The position numbers were made by a program, and so were the translations under genes. A DNA stretch of 64,000 nt from NCBI RefSeq assembly GCF_014490745.1, contig NZ_LZEU01000001.1:2445501-2509500 (forward strand), given 5' to 3'. The notes under the pieces are model-generated. The model saw only the letters and a program-made list of their open reading frames with translations, ran no database searches and was not told the origin of the DNA. The stretch is from Pseudomonas alcaligenes. GTDB taxonomy: Bacteria > Pseudomonadota > Gammaproteobacteria > Pseudomonadales > Pseudomonadaceae. Below, piece after piece: positions 50,688-60,948 of the stretch (positions are counted from its first letter, which is position 1; the number at the start of each line of letters is the position of its first letter).

Positions 50688-52778
50688 GTGCGCACCTCGA
50701 TCCCCTTCTCCCTGCTGGCCCTGCTGGCGGCCTTCCCGGTCTCGGCCGACGACCTGTTCGACGCCGCCGGCGACGTGCCGGAGGTTCTCACCGCCAGTCG
50801 CCTGAAGCAGTCGCCCGCGGCGGTGCCGGGCAGCATGACCCTGCTCGACAGCGAGCTGATCAGGGCCTCCGGGGCTCGCGACATTCCCGAGCTGATGCGC
50901 CTGGTGCCGGGCATGATGGTCGGCTACCTGAGCGGCAACCAGGCCACGGTCAACTATCACGGCACCAACGTCACCGAGGCGCGGCGTCTGCAGGTGCTGA
51001 TCGACGGCCGCTCGGTGTACCACCCCGGCCTCGCCACCGTGGACTGGAGCGACCTGCCGCTGGCCATCGAGGATATCGAGCGCATCGAGGTGTTCCGCGG
51101 CCCCAACAGCGTCAGCTACGGCTCCAACGCGCTGATGGGGGTGATCAACATCCTCACCCGCGCACCGTCCGCCAGCGAAGGCACTCGCCTCAAGTACACC
51201 CAGGGCCAGCGCGGCATCCGCGACTGGTACGCCAGTCAGAACCTAGGCTTGCAGAACGGCGACCTGCGCCTGTCGCTGTCCGGTCAGGAAGACGATGGCT
51301 TCGACCACGACGAAAACGGCGCCGACTACCGCGACGGCCGCCGCCTGACCCGCCTCAACCTCACCGCCAGCCACAGCCTGACGCCGGAGCAGACCCTTGA
51401 CTGGCAATTGGCGGCCAAGGAAGGCAGCAACCAGCGGGCCTACGACTACGAGCCGATCTTCGGCGACATCGAACCCGGCGACGGCGACTCCGACATCGAG
51501 GCCCGCGACTATGCCGGCTCGGCGCGCTGGACGATGGACGTCAACCCGCAGCACAGCCTGTATGTCCAGGGCTACGCCCAGCACTGGGAGCGCGAACAGG
51601 ACTGGCGCGCCTGCGAGGCGGCCATCGCCTTCAGCCCGCAGCTGGCGCAGCTGTTCGCCCTCGGCCCGGACTACGTGGACGTGTTCTCCCGCCACCTGCC
51701 CAGCATCCCCAACGGCACTCCGCAGCAGGAAGCGCTAGCCGGGCAGATTCTCGGCCAGCTGTTCAGCGGCGGCCTGCAGACCACTTGTGGGATGGTCAAT
51801 CAGGACATCCACGAGAGCCGCTACGACCTGGAGCTGCAGGACACCCTGAGCCTGTCCGACGACCTGCGCCTGGTCAGCGGCATCAGCTACCGCCACGACA
51901 AGGCCAGCTCCGAAACCTTCTTCAACGGCGACCTGAGCAACGACCTCTGGCGCCTGTTCAGCCAGTTCGAATGGCACCTCGACGAGCACTGGCTGCTGCA
52001 GGGCGGCGCCATGTACGAGGACGACCACCTGTCCGGCAGCTCGCTGAGCCCGCGCATCGCCCTCAATTACCTGATCACCCCACGCCACGGCCTGCGCGCG
52101 GTGTACTCCGAGGCCCGCCGCTCACCGGACATGTACGAGGACAACGTCGACTGGAGCTACCGCGTACGCGGCCTGCAGCCCAGCGCATTCGGCCAGAGCG
52201 ATGCCTATTTCTTCGCCCGCGCCCAGGGCTCCGGCGACCTCGACCAGGAAATCATGCGCTCGCGCGAGCTCGGCTATAACGGCCAGTTCGACAATCTGAG
52301 CCTGGACATCAAGCTGTTCTACGACGAAATCACCGGCATGATCAGCGACCCGCTGCAGATCGCCGACTTCGCCCCGGACAACAACGACCGCGCCCGCTTC
52401 AGTGGCGCGGAAAGTCAGCTGGACTGGCGCCTGAGCCCGGCCGATCGCCTGCGCCTGACCTACGCCTATGTCGACTACAGCGCCACCAGCCGTCAGGACA
52501 AGCGCCTCACCGCCAACAACAGCGGCTCGGCCGGCTGGCTGCACGACTGGGGCCAGGGCTGGTCGAGCAGCCTGTTCTATTACGGCGACGACCAGCTCAA
52601 CCAGTACCGCTTCGAACGCCTCGACCTGCGCGTGGCCAAACTCATACCGCTGGCCCAGACCCAGCTGGAACTGGCCGGGGTCTTGCAACAGCGCCTGGAC
52701 GACGAACCGCTGACCTGGGTCGAAAACCGCTACGACGAGCGCCACCTGCTCTACTTCAGTGCGGAGCTAGAGTTCTAG
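50688..52778 (+). CDS. TonB-dependent outer-membrane receptor
   Basis: A 696-aa receptor: signal peptide (about residues 1-20, ...AAFPVSA), plug domain (about 35-145, with [40 protein letters not shown] and [10 protein letters not shown]) and a 22-strand-type barrel ending in [10 protein letters not shown] with a terminal Phe. I see no clear TonB box. Substrate unknown. The GTG at 50688 has AAGG 7 bases upstream; the ATG at 50655 has no ribosome site. The binding protein and hybrid kinase follow in the same direction. Confidence 0.92.
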   Translation: MRTSIPFSLLALLAAFPVSADDLFDAAGDVPEVLTASRLKQSPAAVPGSMTLLDSELIRASGARDIPELMRLVPGMMVGYLSGNQATVNYHGTNVTEARRLQVLIDGRSVYHPGLATVDWSDLPLAIEDIERIEVFRGPNSVSYGSNALMGVINILTRAPSASEGTRLKYTQGQRGIRDWYASQNLGLQNGDLRLSLSGQEDDGFDHDENGADYRDGRRLTRLNLTASHSLTPEQTLDWQLAAKEGSNQRAYDYEPIFGDIEPGDGDSDIEARDYAGSARWTMDVNPQHSLYVQGYAQHWEREQDWRACEAAIAFSPQLAQLFALGPDYVDVFSRHLPSIPNGTPQQEALAGQILGQLFSGGLQTTCGMVNQDIHESRYDLELQDTLSLSDDLRLVSGISYRHDKASSETFFNGDLSNDLWRLFSQFEWHLDEHWLLQGGAMYEDDHLSGSSLSPRIALNYLITPRHGLRAVYSEARRSPDMYEDNVDWSYRVRGLQPSAFGQSDAYFFARAQGSGDLDQEIMRSRELGYNGQFDNLSLDIKLFYDEITGMISDPLQIADFAPDNNDRARFSGAESQLDWRLSPADRLRLTYAYVDYSATSRQDKRLTANNSGSAGWLHDWGQGWSSSLFYYGDDQLNQYRFERLDLRVAKLIPLAQTQLELAGVLQQRLDDEPLTWVENRYDERHLLYFSAELEF

Positions 52779-52824
52779 GATGCCGCTGTTCGCTTCATGG
52801 ACGATGGCCAACCGAGGGCCAGGG

Positions 52825-53712
52825 ATGCGCCTCCTCTTCGTGCTTAGCTGCTGCCTGCTGCTCGCCGCGCCCGCTCGCGCGGCCGAGGTCGTGCTCAGCA
52901 GCAGCGAAGACACCCCGGCCCTGCGCGCCTTCGCCCTGGCCCTGGCCGAGCGCCGCCCGCAGGATCAGGTGAGCTTCCGCCCGCTCGCCCAGCTCGGCCG
53001 GGTTGCCGGACTGCCTGCCGACTGCCGCCTGATCCTGCTCGACCGGCAGGCTCTGGACTGGCGCCTGAGCGACCCGCTCGGCCCGCCGACCCTGGTGCTG
53101 CGAGTGTCCCGGGTGGAAGCGCAACGCCTGCTCGGCAATACTCGCCCCGGCCACCTCAGCCTGCTCTGGAGCGATCCGCCGGCGGCCCGCCAGCTGGCCC
53201 TGGCGCGCCTGCTGTTGCCGGGCCGCACCCGCATCGGCGTGCTCTACGGTACCGACAGCGCCTTCCTGCTCCCTGAACTGGCGCGCGCTGCCGCTCCGCT
53301 CGGCCTGCAGATAGTCGCCCAGGCCTGGACGGACAACCGCGACAGCCGCCCGCTGCTCAGCCTGCTGGCCCGCAGCGACCTGCTGCTGGGCCTCGACGAC
53401 GCCCAGCTGTACAACAACCGCACCATCAAGAACCTGCTGCTCAGCAGTTATGCCCAGCAACGCATCCTGCTCGGCCCCAGCGCCGGCTTCGTGCGCGCCG
53501 GCAGCCTGGCCAGCAGCTACAGCGACCAGGACGACTGGCTCGCCACCCTCGATCAGATGCTCGATCAGGAGCCCCAAGACTGGCCCCGCGAGCTGTACCC
53601 TAGCCGCTTCAAGGTGCAGAGCAACCGCCAGGTTGCCCGTGCCCTGGGCATAGAACTGGCCGACGACGCCGAACTGGCGCGGCGGCTGGCCGCAGGAGAG
53701 AACACCCCATGA
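52825..53712 (+). CDS. Periplasmic ABC-type substrate-binding-like protein
   Basis: A 295-aa secreted protein: signal peptide (MRLLFVLSCCLLLAAPARAA), then a two-lobed binding-protein pattern (RTRIGVLYGTDSAFLLPELA, LLLGLDDAQLYNNRTIKNLL, GPSAGFVRAGSLASSYSD) like the ABC_sub_bind group. There is no ABC permease or ATPase beside it. It overlaps the hybrid kinase gene (ATGA), so it may deliver a ligand signal to that kinase. Start at ATG 52825; the earlier in-frame ATG at 52780 lacks a signal-peptide-like context. Confidence 0.88.
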   Translation: MRLLFVLSCCLLLAAPARAAEVVLSSSEDTPALRAFALALAERRPQDQVSFRPLAQLGRVAGLPADCRLILLDRQALDWRLSDPLGPPTLVLRVSRVEAQRLLGNTRPGHLSLLWSDPPAARQLALARLLLPGRTRIGVLYGTDSAFLLPELARAAAPLGLQIVAQAWTDNRDSRPLLSLLARSDLLLGLDDAQLYNNRTIKNLLLSSYAQQRILLGPSAGFVRAGSLASSYSDQDDWLATLDQMLDQEPQDWPRELYPSRFKVQSNRQVARALGIELADDAELARRLAAGENTP

Positions 53713-55631
53713 GTTTCGGGCGCAACTGGGACATTCATACCCGCACCCAACTGATCAGCGTCGGCCCGGCCCTGCTGCTGACCCTGCTGCTGACCGGCTT
53801 CTTCACCTTCGCCCGGCTGCAGGATCTGCAGCAGGAGCTCAACCACACCGGCCAGCTGATCGCCGACCAGCTGGCACCGGCGGCCGAGTACGGCGTGATT
53901 TCCGGCAACCCGCAGGTGCTCGACCACCTGCTGCGCGCCACCCTGAAGACCGCCCATGTGCGCTTCTTAGAAGTGCGCGACCGCGAAGAAAACATCCTGA
54001 TCTATGTCGAACAGGCCGGTAGCGAGAACAGCGCCACCGTGGAAGTGTTCCACGCGCCGATCCGCCTGCAGCGCATTCCCCTCGACAGCGAGTTCGTGCC
54101 GCCGCAGGCGGACAACAGCGACAAGCTGCCGGACGACTACCTGGGCCGGGTGGTGGTCGGCATGTCCAGCGAAGGGCTGACCGCCCAGCAGCAGGACATC
54201 CTGCTCAAGGCCACGGTGCTCAGCCTGCTGGCGCTGGTGCTGACCTTCCTCCTCGCCCGCCAGCTGGCCAGCCGCCTGGCACGCCCAATCAGCGCCATGG
54301 GCCGCGCCGTGGAAGCGATCCAGGCCGGCGACTACCAGGGGCGCCTGCCGGAAAGCGCCGGCGGCGAGCTGGGCGAACTGGCCCGCCATATCAACAACCT
54401 GGCCAGCGGCCTGGCCAGCGCCAGCGGCGAGCAGCAGGCCGCCATGGAACAGCTGATCCTCACCCGCGAACAGGCCGAGCAGGCCAGCCGGGCCAAATCC
54501 GACTTCCTGGCCATGATGAGCCACGAGCTGCGCACGCCGATGAACGGCGTGCTGGGTATGCTGCAGCTGCTGGAAACCACCGAGCTGAACCAGGAACAGG
54601 CCGAGTACGCGGCCCTGGCCACCGAGTCCACCGAGCACCTGCTCAAGGTGATCAACGACATCCTCGACTTCTCGCGCATCGAGCGCGGCGCCCTGGAGCT
54701 GGAGCGCATCCCGTTCAACCTGCTGGAGCTGCTGCAGGGCTCGCTGCAGGTGTTCCAGCACAGCGCCCAGCAACGCGGCCTGTACCTGCGCCTGAACAGC
54801 CAGCCGGGACTGGAGGACTTCGAAGTGCAGGGCGACCCGACCCGCATCCGCCAGATCCTGGTCAACCTGCTGGGCAACGCGCTGAAGTTCACCGAGGACG
54901 GCGGCATCCGCATCGAGACCCACTGGCAGCCGCTGGACAACGAAGTGCTGTGGTTCACCTGTGCCGTGCACGACAGCGGCATCGGCATCGCCCCGGAGCG
55001 CCTGGAGCACATGTTCGACGCCTTCCAGCAGGCCGACACCTCGATCTCGCGGCGCTATGGCGGCACCGGCCTGGGCCTGTCCATCGCCCGCACCCTGGCC
55101 GAACGCATGGGTGGCACCCTGCACGCCAGCAGCGAGGAAGGCGCCGGCTCGGTATTCAGCCTGGAAATCCCCCTGCCGTTCCGCCCCCGCAGCAGCGAGC
55201 AGAATGCCGAGCAAGCCCTGCAAGGCCAGGCCGGCGACGGCCAGGAAGTGCTGCTGGTGGAGGATAACCCGGTCAATCAGACGGTGATCGAGGCCATGCT
55301 GCGCAGCCTGGGCTACCGCGTCACCCTGGTCGGCGACGGCGCCCAGGCGGTGCACAGCTTCAACCCACAGCGCTTCGCCGCGATCCTGATGGACTGCCGC
55401 CTGCCGGTGATGGACGGCTACGAGGCCACCCGGCAGATCCGCCAGCTGGCGCCGCACAGCAACATCCCGATCATCGCCCTCACCGCCAACGCCCTGCAGG
55501 GCGACCGTGAGGCCTGCTTGCAGGCCGGGATGAACGATTACCTGGCCAAACCATTCAAGCGTGCCGATCTGGAACGTGTCTTGCTGCGCTGGTTGAGCAG
55601 TCGCAACCAACGCCAGGAACAGGAGTGCTAG
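53709..55631 (+). CDS. Hybrid sensor histidine kinase/response regulator
   Basis: A 640-aa inner-membrane kinase: TM1 at about 16-38, a periplasmic domain (about 40-160), TM2 at about 168-190, HAMP, HisKA with the phosphorylated His in MMSHELRTPMNGVLGML (about residue 272), the ATPase boxes (NLLGNALKFTEDGG, DSGIGI, GGTGLGLS) and a C-terminal receiver with phospho-Asp in ILMDCRLPVMDG (about residue 562). There is no HPt domain, so a separate one is needed. Its position just upstream of fabA matches PA1611 of P. aeruginosa, which I recall acts with RetS and HptB in the Gac network. Orthology is inference. Confidence 0.95.
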   Translation: MSFGRNWDIHTRTQLISVGPALLLTLLLTGFFTFARLQDLQQELNHTGQLIADQLAPAAEYGVISGNPQVLDHLLRATLKTAHVRFLEVRDREENILIYVEQAGSENSATVEVFHAPIRLQRIPLDSEFVPPQADNSDKLPDDYLGRVVVGMSSEGLTAQQQDILLKATVLSLLALVLTFLLARQLASRLARPISAMGRAVEAIQAGDYQGRLPESAGGELGELARHINNLASGLASASGEQQAAMEQLILTREQAEQASRAKSDFLAMMSHELRTPMNGVLGMLQLLETTELNQEQAEYAALATESTEHLLKVINDILDFSRIERGALELERIPFNLLELLQGSLQVFQHSAQQRGLYLRLNSQPGLEDFEVQGDPTRIRQILVNLLGNALKFTEDGGIRIETHWQPLDNEVLWFTCAVHDSGIGIAPERLEHMFDAFQQADTSISRRYGGTGLGLSIARTLAERMGGTLHASSEEGAGSVFSLEIPLPFRPRSSEQNAEQALQGQAGDGQEVLLVEDNPVNQTVIEAMLRSLGYRVTLVGDGAQAVHSFNPQRFAAILMDCRLPVMDGYEATRQIRQLAPHSNIPIIALTANALQGDREACLQAGMNDYLAKPFKRADLERVLLRWLSSRNQRQEQEC

Positions 55632-55799
55632 AGTCTGCCTGGCGCATTGCTCGACACCCGGTATACAGGTGTGCACAAGGAACTGTGACTTTCACCAACA
55701 CGCAACAGTCTATGACTACGCTGCCGACAGACGCCCAGAGCCTGCGGCGACCAGGATGTATCGCTTAGCCCCGTGCGGCGGGGCCATTGAGGAGCTCGC

Positions 55800-56315
55800 A
55801 TGACCAAGCAAAACGCCTTCACCCGGGAAGACCTGCTGCGCTGCAGTCGCGGCGAGCTGTTCGGCCCGGGTAATGCGCAACTGCCCGCCCCCAACATGCT
55901 GATGATCGACCGCATCGTTCACATCAGCGAAACCGGCGGCAAGTACGGCAAGGGCGAGATCGTCGCCGAGCTCGATATCAATCCGGATCTGTGGTTCTTC
56001 GCCTGCCATTTCGAAGGCGATCCGGTCATGCCGGGCTGCCTGGGCCTCGACGCCATGTGGCAACTGGTCGGTTTCTACCTCGGCTGGCAGGGCAACCCCG
56101 GCCGCGGCCGTGCCCTGGGCTCCGGCGAAGTGAAGTTCTTCGGCCAGGTGCTGCCCACCGCCAAGAAGATCACCTACAACATCCATATCAAGCGCACCAT
56201 CAACCGCTCGCTGATCCTCGGCATCGCCGATGGCACCGTCAGCGTCGATGGCCGCGAGATCTACAGTGCCGAAGGCCTGCGCGTCGGTCTGTTCACCTCC
56301 ACTGACAATTTCTAA
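55800..56315 (+). CDS. fabA: 3-hydroxydecanoyl-[ACP] dehydratase/isomerase
   Basis: Introduces the double bond of unsaturated fatty acids at the C10 stage. The 171-aa hotdog protein has the catalytic His and Asp in [20 protein letters not shown] and continues [12 protein letters not shown]. Length and start ([20 protein letters not shown]) are typical. The 168-base gap upstream holds a GC stem (GCCCC/GGGGC) just before the ribosome site. Followed by fabB after 11 bases. Confidence 0.98.
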   Translation: MTKQNAFTREDLLRCSRGELFGPGNAQLPAPNMLMIDRIVHISETGGKYGKGEIVAELDINPDLWFFACHFEGDPVMPGCLGLDAMWQLVGFYLGWQGNPGRGRALGSGEVKFFGQVLPTAKKITYNIHIKRTINRSLILGIADGTVSVDGREIYSAEGLRVGLFTSTDNF

Positions 56316-56326
56316 GGGTTATCCGC

Positions 56327-57544
56327 ATGCGTCGCGTCGTGATCACCGGTCTGGGCATCGTTTCCTGCCTGGGCAATGACAAAGACACCGTTTCCGCCAA
56401 CCTGCGCGCTGGCAAGGCGGGTATCCGCTTCAACCCGGCCTACGCCGAGATGGGCCTGCGCAGCCAGGTGTCCGGCTCGGTCGAGCTGAACCTCGAAGAG
56501 CTGATCGACCGCAAGGTGCTGCGCTTCATGGGTGATGCCGCGGCCTATGCCTACCTGGCGATGGAACAGGCGATCAAGGACTCCGGCCTCAGCCCGGAGC
56601 AGATCTCCAACCCGCGCACCGGCCTGATCGCCGGCTCCGGCGGCGCCTCCACCCTGAACCAGATGGAAGCCATCGACACCCTGCGCGAAAAAGGCGTCAA
56701 GCGCATCGGCCCATACCGCGTGACCCGCACCATGGGCAGCACCGTGTCGGCCTGCCTGGCCACGCCGTTCCAGATCAAGGGCGTGAACTTCTCCATCTCC
56801 TCGGCCTGCGCCACCAGCGCGCACTGCATCGGCCAGGCCATGGAACAGATCCAGCTGGGCAAGCAGGACGTGGTCTTTGCCGGCGGAGGTGAAGAGGAGC
56901 ACTGGAGCCAGAGCTGCCTGTTCGACGCCATGGGCGCCCTCTCCACCCAGTACAACGAGACCCCGGAAAAGGCCTCGCGCGCCTACGACGCCAAGCGTGA
57001 CGGTTTCGTCATCGCCGGCGGTGGCGGCATGGTGGTGGTCGAGGAGCTGGAGCATGCGCTCAAGCGCGGCGCCAAGATCTACGCCGAAATCGTCGGTTAC
57101 GGCGCTACCAGTGACGGCTACGACATGGTCGCCCCGAGCGGCGAAGGCGCCATCCGCTGCATGCAGCAGGCCCTGGCCACTGTCGACGCGCCGATCGACT
57201 ACCTGAACACCCACGGTACCTCCACCCCGGTGGGCGACGTGGCGGAAATCCGCGGCGTGCGTGAAGTGTTCGGCACCAAGGCCCCGGCCATCAGCTCGAC
57301 CAAGAGCCTGTCCGGCCACTCGCTGGGCGCTGCCGGCGTGCAGGAAGCGATCTACTGCATGCTGATGATGGAAGGCAAGTTCATCGCGGCTTCGGCCAAC
57401 ATCGATGAACTCGACCCGGAAGTGGCGGATCTGCCGATCCTGCGCCAGACCCGCGAGAACGCCGAGCTGAACACCGTGATGAGCAACAGTTTCGGCTTTG
57501 GCGGCACCAACGCCACCCTGGTGCTGCAACGCTACAAGGGCTGA
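56327..57544 (+). CDS. fabB: Beta-ketoacyl-ACP synthase I
   Basis: Elongates the unsaturated intermediate made by FabA. The 405-aa condensing enzyme has the active-site Cys in [13 protein letters not shown] and the two His in [11 protein letters not shown] and [12 protein letters not shown], with the glycine-rich C-terminus [14 protein letters not shown]. fabAB is the standard pair for anaerobic-type unsaturated fatty acid synthesis in pseudomonads. Ends at a strong terminator. Confidence 0.98.
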   Translation: MRRVVITGLGIVSCLGNDKDTVSANLRAGKAGIRFNPAYAEMGLRSQVSGSVELNLEELIDRKVLRFMGDAAAYAYLAMEQAIKDSGLSPEQISNPRTGLIAGSGGASTLNQMEAIDTLREKGVKRIGPYRVTRTMGSTVSACLATPFQIKGVNFSISSACATSAHCIGQAMEQIQLGKQDVVFAGGGEEEHWSQSCLFDAMGALSTQYNETPEKASRAYDAKRDGFVIAGGGGMVVVEELEHALKRGAKIYAEIVGYGATSDGYDMVAPSGEGAIRCMQQALATVDAPIDYLNTHGTSTPVGDVAEIRGVREVFGTKAPAISSTKSLSGHSLGAAGVQEAIYCMLMMEGKFIAASANIDELDPEVADLPILRQTRENAELNTVMSNSFGFGGTNATLVLQRYKG

Positions 57545-57555
57545 TCTGCCCACTC

Positions 57556-57589
57556 ATGAAAACGGCGCCTGCGGGCGCCGTTTTCATTT
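57556..57589. terminator. Bidirectional intrinsic terminator
   Basis: ATGAAAACGGCGCC, short loop, GGCGCCGTTTTCAT then TT. Separates fabB from the convergent chemoreceptor. Confidence 0.92.
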
Positions 57590-57599
57590 GCCGCGCGAA

Positions 57600-59225
57600 C
57601 TACAGGCGAAAGCGCCCGACCAGGCCATTGAGGCCGACCGCCAGGCGCGACAGCTCCTGGCTGGCGGCGTTGGTCTGATCGGCCCCGGCCGAGGTCTGCA
57701 GCGACAGGTCGCGAATGTTCACCAGATTGCGATCCACTTCCCGCGCCACCTGGGCCTGCTCCTCGGAGGCGCTGGCGATCACCAGGTTGCGCTCGTTGAT
57801 CGTGGTGATCGCCACGGCGATTTCCTCCAGCGCACTGCCGGCCAGGCGCGCCACTTCCAGGGCCGAATGAGCGTGCCCGGTGCTGTTCTGCATGGCGCTG
57901 ACCGCCTGCTCGGTGCCCTGCTGGATACCCCCGATCATCTGCTCGATTTCCTGGGTCGACTGCTGCGTGCGCGAGGCCAGCGCCCGCACCTCGTCGGCGA
58001 CCACGGCAAAGCCACGCCCGGCATCGCCGGCCCGCGCCGCTTCGATGGCCGCGTTGAGGGCGAGCAAGTTGGTCTGCTCGGCAATCGAGCGGATCACATC
58101 GAGCACCTGGCTGATGTTGCGCACCTTGCCGGCCAGGATCTCCACCTGATCGGCCGTGCCGGTCACGTCCTCGGCCAGGTGGCTGATGCTGCTCACCGTC
58201 TGGCGTACCTGCTCGCAACCGCGCTGGGCAGTGCGGTCGGACTCGCGCGAGGCCTCTGATGTACTCACCGCGTTGCGCGCCACCTCCTCCACCGCCGCCG
58301 TCATCTGGTTGACCGCGGTGGCCGCCTGCTCGATCTCGGTGTTCTGCAGGTGCAGGCCACGGGTGGCATCCTCGGTCACTGCGTGCAGTTCCTCGGAGGC
58401 CGAGGCCAGCTGGTTGGACGAGTCGGCGATCTGCTGGATGGTCTGGCGCAGGCTCTGCTGCATGCGTTTGAGCGCCTGCAGCAACTGCGCCGGCTCATCG
58501 CTCCCGGCAGTGTCGATATGCCCGGTCAGATCCCCCCCGGCCACCACCTGGGCCACCTCCACTGCCTGCACCAGCGGGCGGACGATGCTGCGGGTCAGCA
58601 GTACCGCCAGTACCACGGTGATCAGCGCACTCACCACCAGCAGCGTCAGCACCATGCTGACCGCGCTCTCGTAGGCCGCATGGCTCTCGTCCGCCGCCGC
58701 CGTGGCACCACGCTTGTTCATCTCGGTCAGCGCCATGAGCGCCTTGGCCATGGCATCGGCGTACTGGTTGAGCACGCCATTGGCAATCGCCAGCGCATCC
58801 TCCAGCCGGTTCTGCTGCGAGTGCGCCATGATCTGCTCCTGCTGCCTCAGATAGTCGGACTTGGCCTTGTTGAACAGCTCGTAGGCCTCCTTCTCCTCGC
58901 TGCTGGAGATCAGCTTCTGGTAGCGCCCCTCCGACTCGCGCAGCTCCTGCTTCAACGCCACCAGGCGCTGCTCGTTCTGCGCCAGGCTCTGCGGGTCACG
59001 GTTGATCAACAGGCGCAGGGTGATGGCGCGGATGCGCAGAATGCTCTGGCTCATCTCATTGAGCGCCTGGATGCTGGGCAGCCAGTTTTCGTTGACCTCG
59101 CTGGACTTGGCCTGCATGCGGTTCATCTGCAGCAGCGAGAAGCCCCCCAGAATCAGTACCAGCAGCGCCAGAATGGCGAAGCCGAGCCCGGCACGCGGGG
59201 CGATTTTCAGGTTCCTCAGGTACAT
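57600..59225 (-). CDS. Methyl-accepting chemotaxis protein, four-helix-bundle type
   Basis: A 541-aa transmembrane receptor: TM1 at about 12-32, an all-helical periplasmic domain of about 155 residues (4HB_MCP type), TM2 at about 190-212, HAMP, and the signalling domain with [20 protein letters not shown]. The ligand is unknown. The start is ATG 59225 ([20 protein letters not shown]) with AAGGA upstream. Convergent with fabB, the same place as the receptor PA1608 in P. aeruginosa. Confidence 0.95.
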   Translation of the reverse strand: MYLRNLKIAPRAGLGFAILALLVLILGGFSLLQMNRMQAKSSEVNENWLPSIQALNEMSQSILRIRAITLRLLINRDPQSLAQNEQRLVALKQELRESEGRYQKLISSSEEKEAYELFNKAKSDYLRQQEQIMAHSQQNRLEDALAIANGVLNQYADAMAKALMALTEMNKRGATAAADESHAAYESAVSMVLTLLVVSALITVVLAVLLTRSIVRPLVQAVEVAQVVAGGDLTGHIDTAGSDEPAQLLQALKRMQQSLRQTIQQIADSSNQLASASEELHAVTEDATRGLHLQNTEIEQAATAVNQMTAAVEEVARNAVSTSEASRESDRTAQRGCEQVRQTVSSISHLAEDVTGTADQVEILAGKVRNISQVLDVIRSIAEQTNLLALNAAIEAARAGDAGRGFAVVADEVRALASRTQQSTQEIEQMIGGIQQGTEQAVSAMQNSTGHAHSALEVARLAGSALEEIAVAITTINERNLVIASASEEQAQVAREVDRNLVNIRDLSLQTSAGADQTNAASQELSRLAVGLNGLVGRFRL

Positions 59226-59300
59226 GGCGACATCCTTGACGAAGGGCAACAGAACCCTAAGCCAAGCAAACCCCATGGCCATCTGCCATGTCGGAAAAGA

Positions 59301-59335
59301 AAAAGGCCCGTCTGCAAGACAGACGGGCCTTTTTT
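59301..59335. terminator. Bidirectional intrinsic terminator
   Basis: AAAAAGGCCCGTCTG, loop CAAGA, CAGACGGGCCTTTTTT. It lies between the DUF3859 gene (ending at 59350, minus strand) and the chemoreceptor start. Confidence 0.92.
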
Positions 59336-59349
59336 CCAGCGTCGGCGCC

Positions 59350-59814
59350 TCAGCGCACCTCGAAGCGCTGCTCGGCCAGCAGGCGATCGCCCTGGAACAC
59401 CATGAAACGCCACTCGCCCGGCACCACTTCATAGTGCTCAGTGAACTCGAAGGCCATGACGTCCTGCGGCGCGCCCGGCGCCATCTTCTGTACCAGTTCG
59501 ATCTTGTCCTGGCGCCGGCCGTCCGGGCCGACCAGCCCCGGGGTCAGGTACAGCAGGGTCAGCGGCGCTTCCGCCTCGGTCTTGCCGCTCAGGCGATAGC
59601 GCAGGCCGAACTTGGTACCCAGGCGTCCGGGCACTACGTCGGTCTGCTCGATCTGCTGGTTGGCCCGGGTCAGTACTCGCTCGCCCGGTTGCGGATCCTT
59701 GATCGGCGCCGCGGCGAATACGCCGTACTCGATCGCTCCTTCGACACGCACATCGGCCATGGCCAGGCTGGACGCCAGGCCCAGCGCCAATGCGCTCAAG
59801 CTGAACAGTTTCAT
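59350..59814 (-). CDS. DUF3859 secreted protein
   Basis: A 154-aa protein with a signal peptide ([24 protein letters not shown]). It has the DUF3859 pattern: [12 protein letters not shown] near the start, [18 protein letters not shown] in the middle and [20 protein letters not shown] before the end. Function unknown; periplasmic beta-rich domain. Confidence 0.88.
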   Translation of the reverse strand: MKLFSLSALALGLASSLAMADVRVEGAIEYGVFAAAPIKDPQPGERVLTRANQQIEQTDVVPGRLGTKFGLRYRLSGKTEAEAPLTLLYLTPGLVGPDGRRQDKIELVQKMAPGAPQDVMAFEFTEHYEVVPGEWRFMVFQGDRLLAEQRFEVR

Positions 59815-59956
59815 CTTGCGCTCCTTGGTTGGGATGGCGCGAGGCTATGACATACGGATGACAACCATGTGACAGTTATCCAGCTCTGCCGCCACGCCAC
59901 TGGCGCAGCCTGCTGCCAGCGGCCATGCTGCACAGATCGCCACCAAGAGCCTGCCC

Positions 59957-60814
59957 ATGCGCCGCCTGCTGACCCTACTTGCCCTGGCCTGCTGCCTGCC
60001 ACTGCAGGCAGGCGAACTGCTGACCTACCCGCTGCACTCCGAGGGCGCCGACCCCGAGGCCTATGTGGTCGAGCTGCTGCGCCAGGCCCTGGCCCACAGC
60101 GGCGCCGGCCACCAGTTGCAGCCCTCGGCCAAGGCCATGGCGCAGAGTCGCGCCCAGCTGTCGCTGGAGCAAAACGACGGCAGCGTGCAGCTGATGTGGA
60201 CCATGACCACCCGTGAGCGCGAGCTGAGCATGCTGCCGATCCGCATCCCGATCTACAAAGGTCTGATCGGCTGGCGGGTGATGCTGGTTCGCGAGGAGGA
60301 TCGCGACTGGCTCAAAGCGGTCGACAGCCTGGCCCAGCTCAAGCCCATGCGCTTCGGCCAGCGCGCCGACTGGCCGGACAGCCACATCCTGCGCAGCAAC
60401 GGCCTGCAGGTGATCACCAGCCAGAGCTACGAGAGCCTGTTCCGCATGCTCGATGCCGGGCGCTTCGACCTGTTCCCCCGCGAAGTGGTGGTGGCCTGGG
60501 ACGAACAGCAGCGCGCCAATGCCGCTGGCCTCAAGCTGGCCGTCGACTCGCATATCGTCATCCACTACCCCAGCGCCTTCTACTTCTTCACCTCGCGTGC
60601 CCGTGCCGACCTGGCCGGTGACATCCAGCGCGGCCTTGAGGCGATGATCGCCGATGGCAGCTTCGACCGTCTGTTCGAGCAGTACCATGGCGCGACCCTG
60701 GCCCAGGCGAAGCTCGGCCAGCGCAAGGTGATCGAGCTGCAGAACCCGGATCTGCCGGAACAGACGCCGTTCGCCCGCAAGGAGCTGTGGTACCGCCCCG
60801 ACGCACCGAAATAG
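59957..60814 (+). CDS. Periplasmic solute-binding protein (SBP_bac_3-like)
   Basis: A 285-aa secreted protein: signal peptide ([18 protein letters not shown]), then a type II binding-protein fold. [20 protein letters not shown] and [16 protein letters not shown] lie in the two lobes, with [20 protein letters not shown] and [15 protein letters not shown] near the end. No transporter genes are adjacent, so it may work as a sensor or with a permease encoded elsewhere. It precedes the soluble chemoreceptor-like gene by 134 bases. Confidence 0.88.
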   Translation: MRRLLTLLALACCLPLQAGELLTYPLHSEGADPEAYVVELLRQALAHSGAGHQLQPSAKAMAQSRAQLSLEQNDGSVQLMWTMTTRERELSMLPIRIPIYKGLIGWRVMLVREEDRDWLKAVDSLAQLKPMRFGQRADWPDSHILRSNGLQVITSQSYESLFRMLDAGRFDLFPREVVVAWDEQQRANAAGLKLAVDSHIVIHYPSAFYFFTSRARADLAGDIQRGLEAMIADGSFDRLFEQYHGATLAQAKLGQRKVIELQNPDLPEQTPFARKELWYRPDAPK

Positions 60815-60948
60815 AGCCGCCCCCGCCCCACTGCCCCGCTCCGACGCGCCCACTTCGCCGCGCTCCCGCCAGCCGCGGCAGGCGGCGCTGGCCAGCTGAT
60901 GGCACCGTGCTTGCACTGACCGCAGCAGACCATCGAGGGAGACGCACC

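Noticed and set aside
55632..55799. Search for a DesT/FabR-type operator upstream of fabA.
   Set aside because: No convincing palindrome of the expected type was seen; only a GC stem near the ribosome site.
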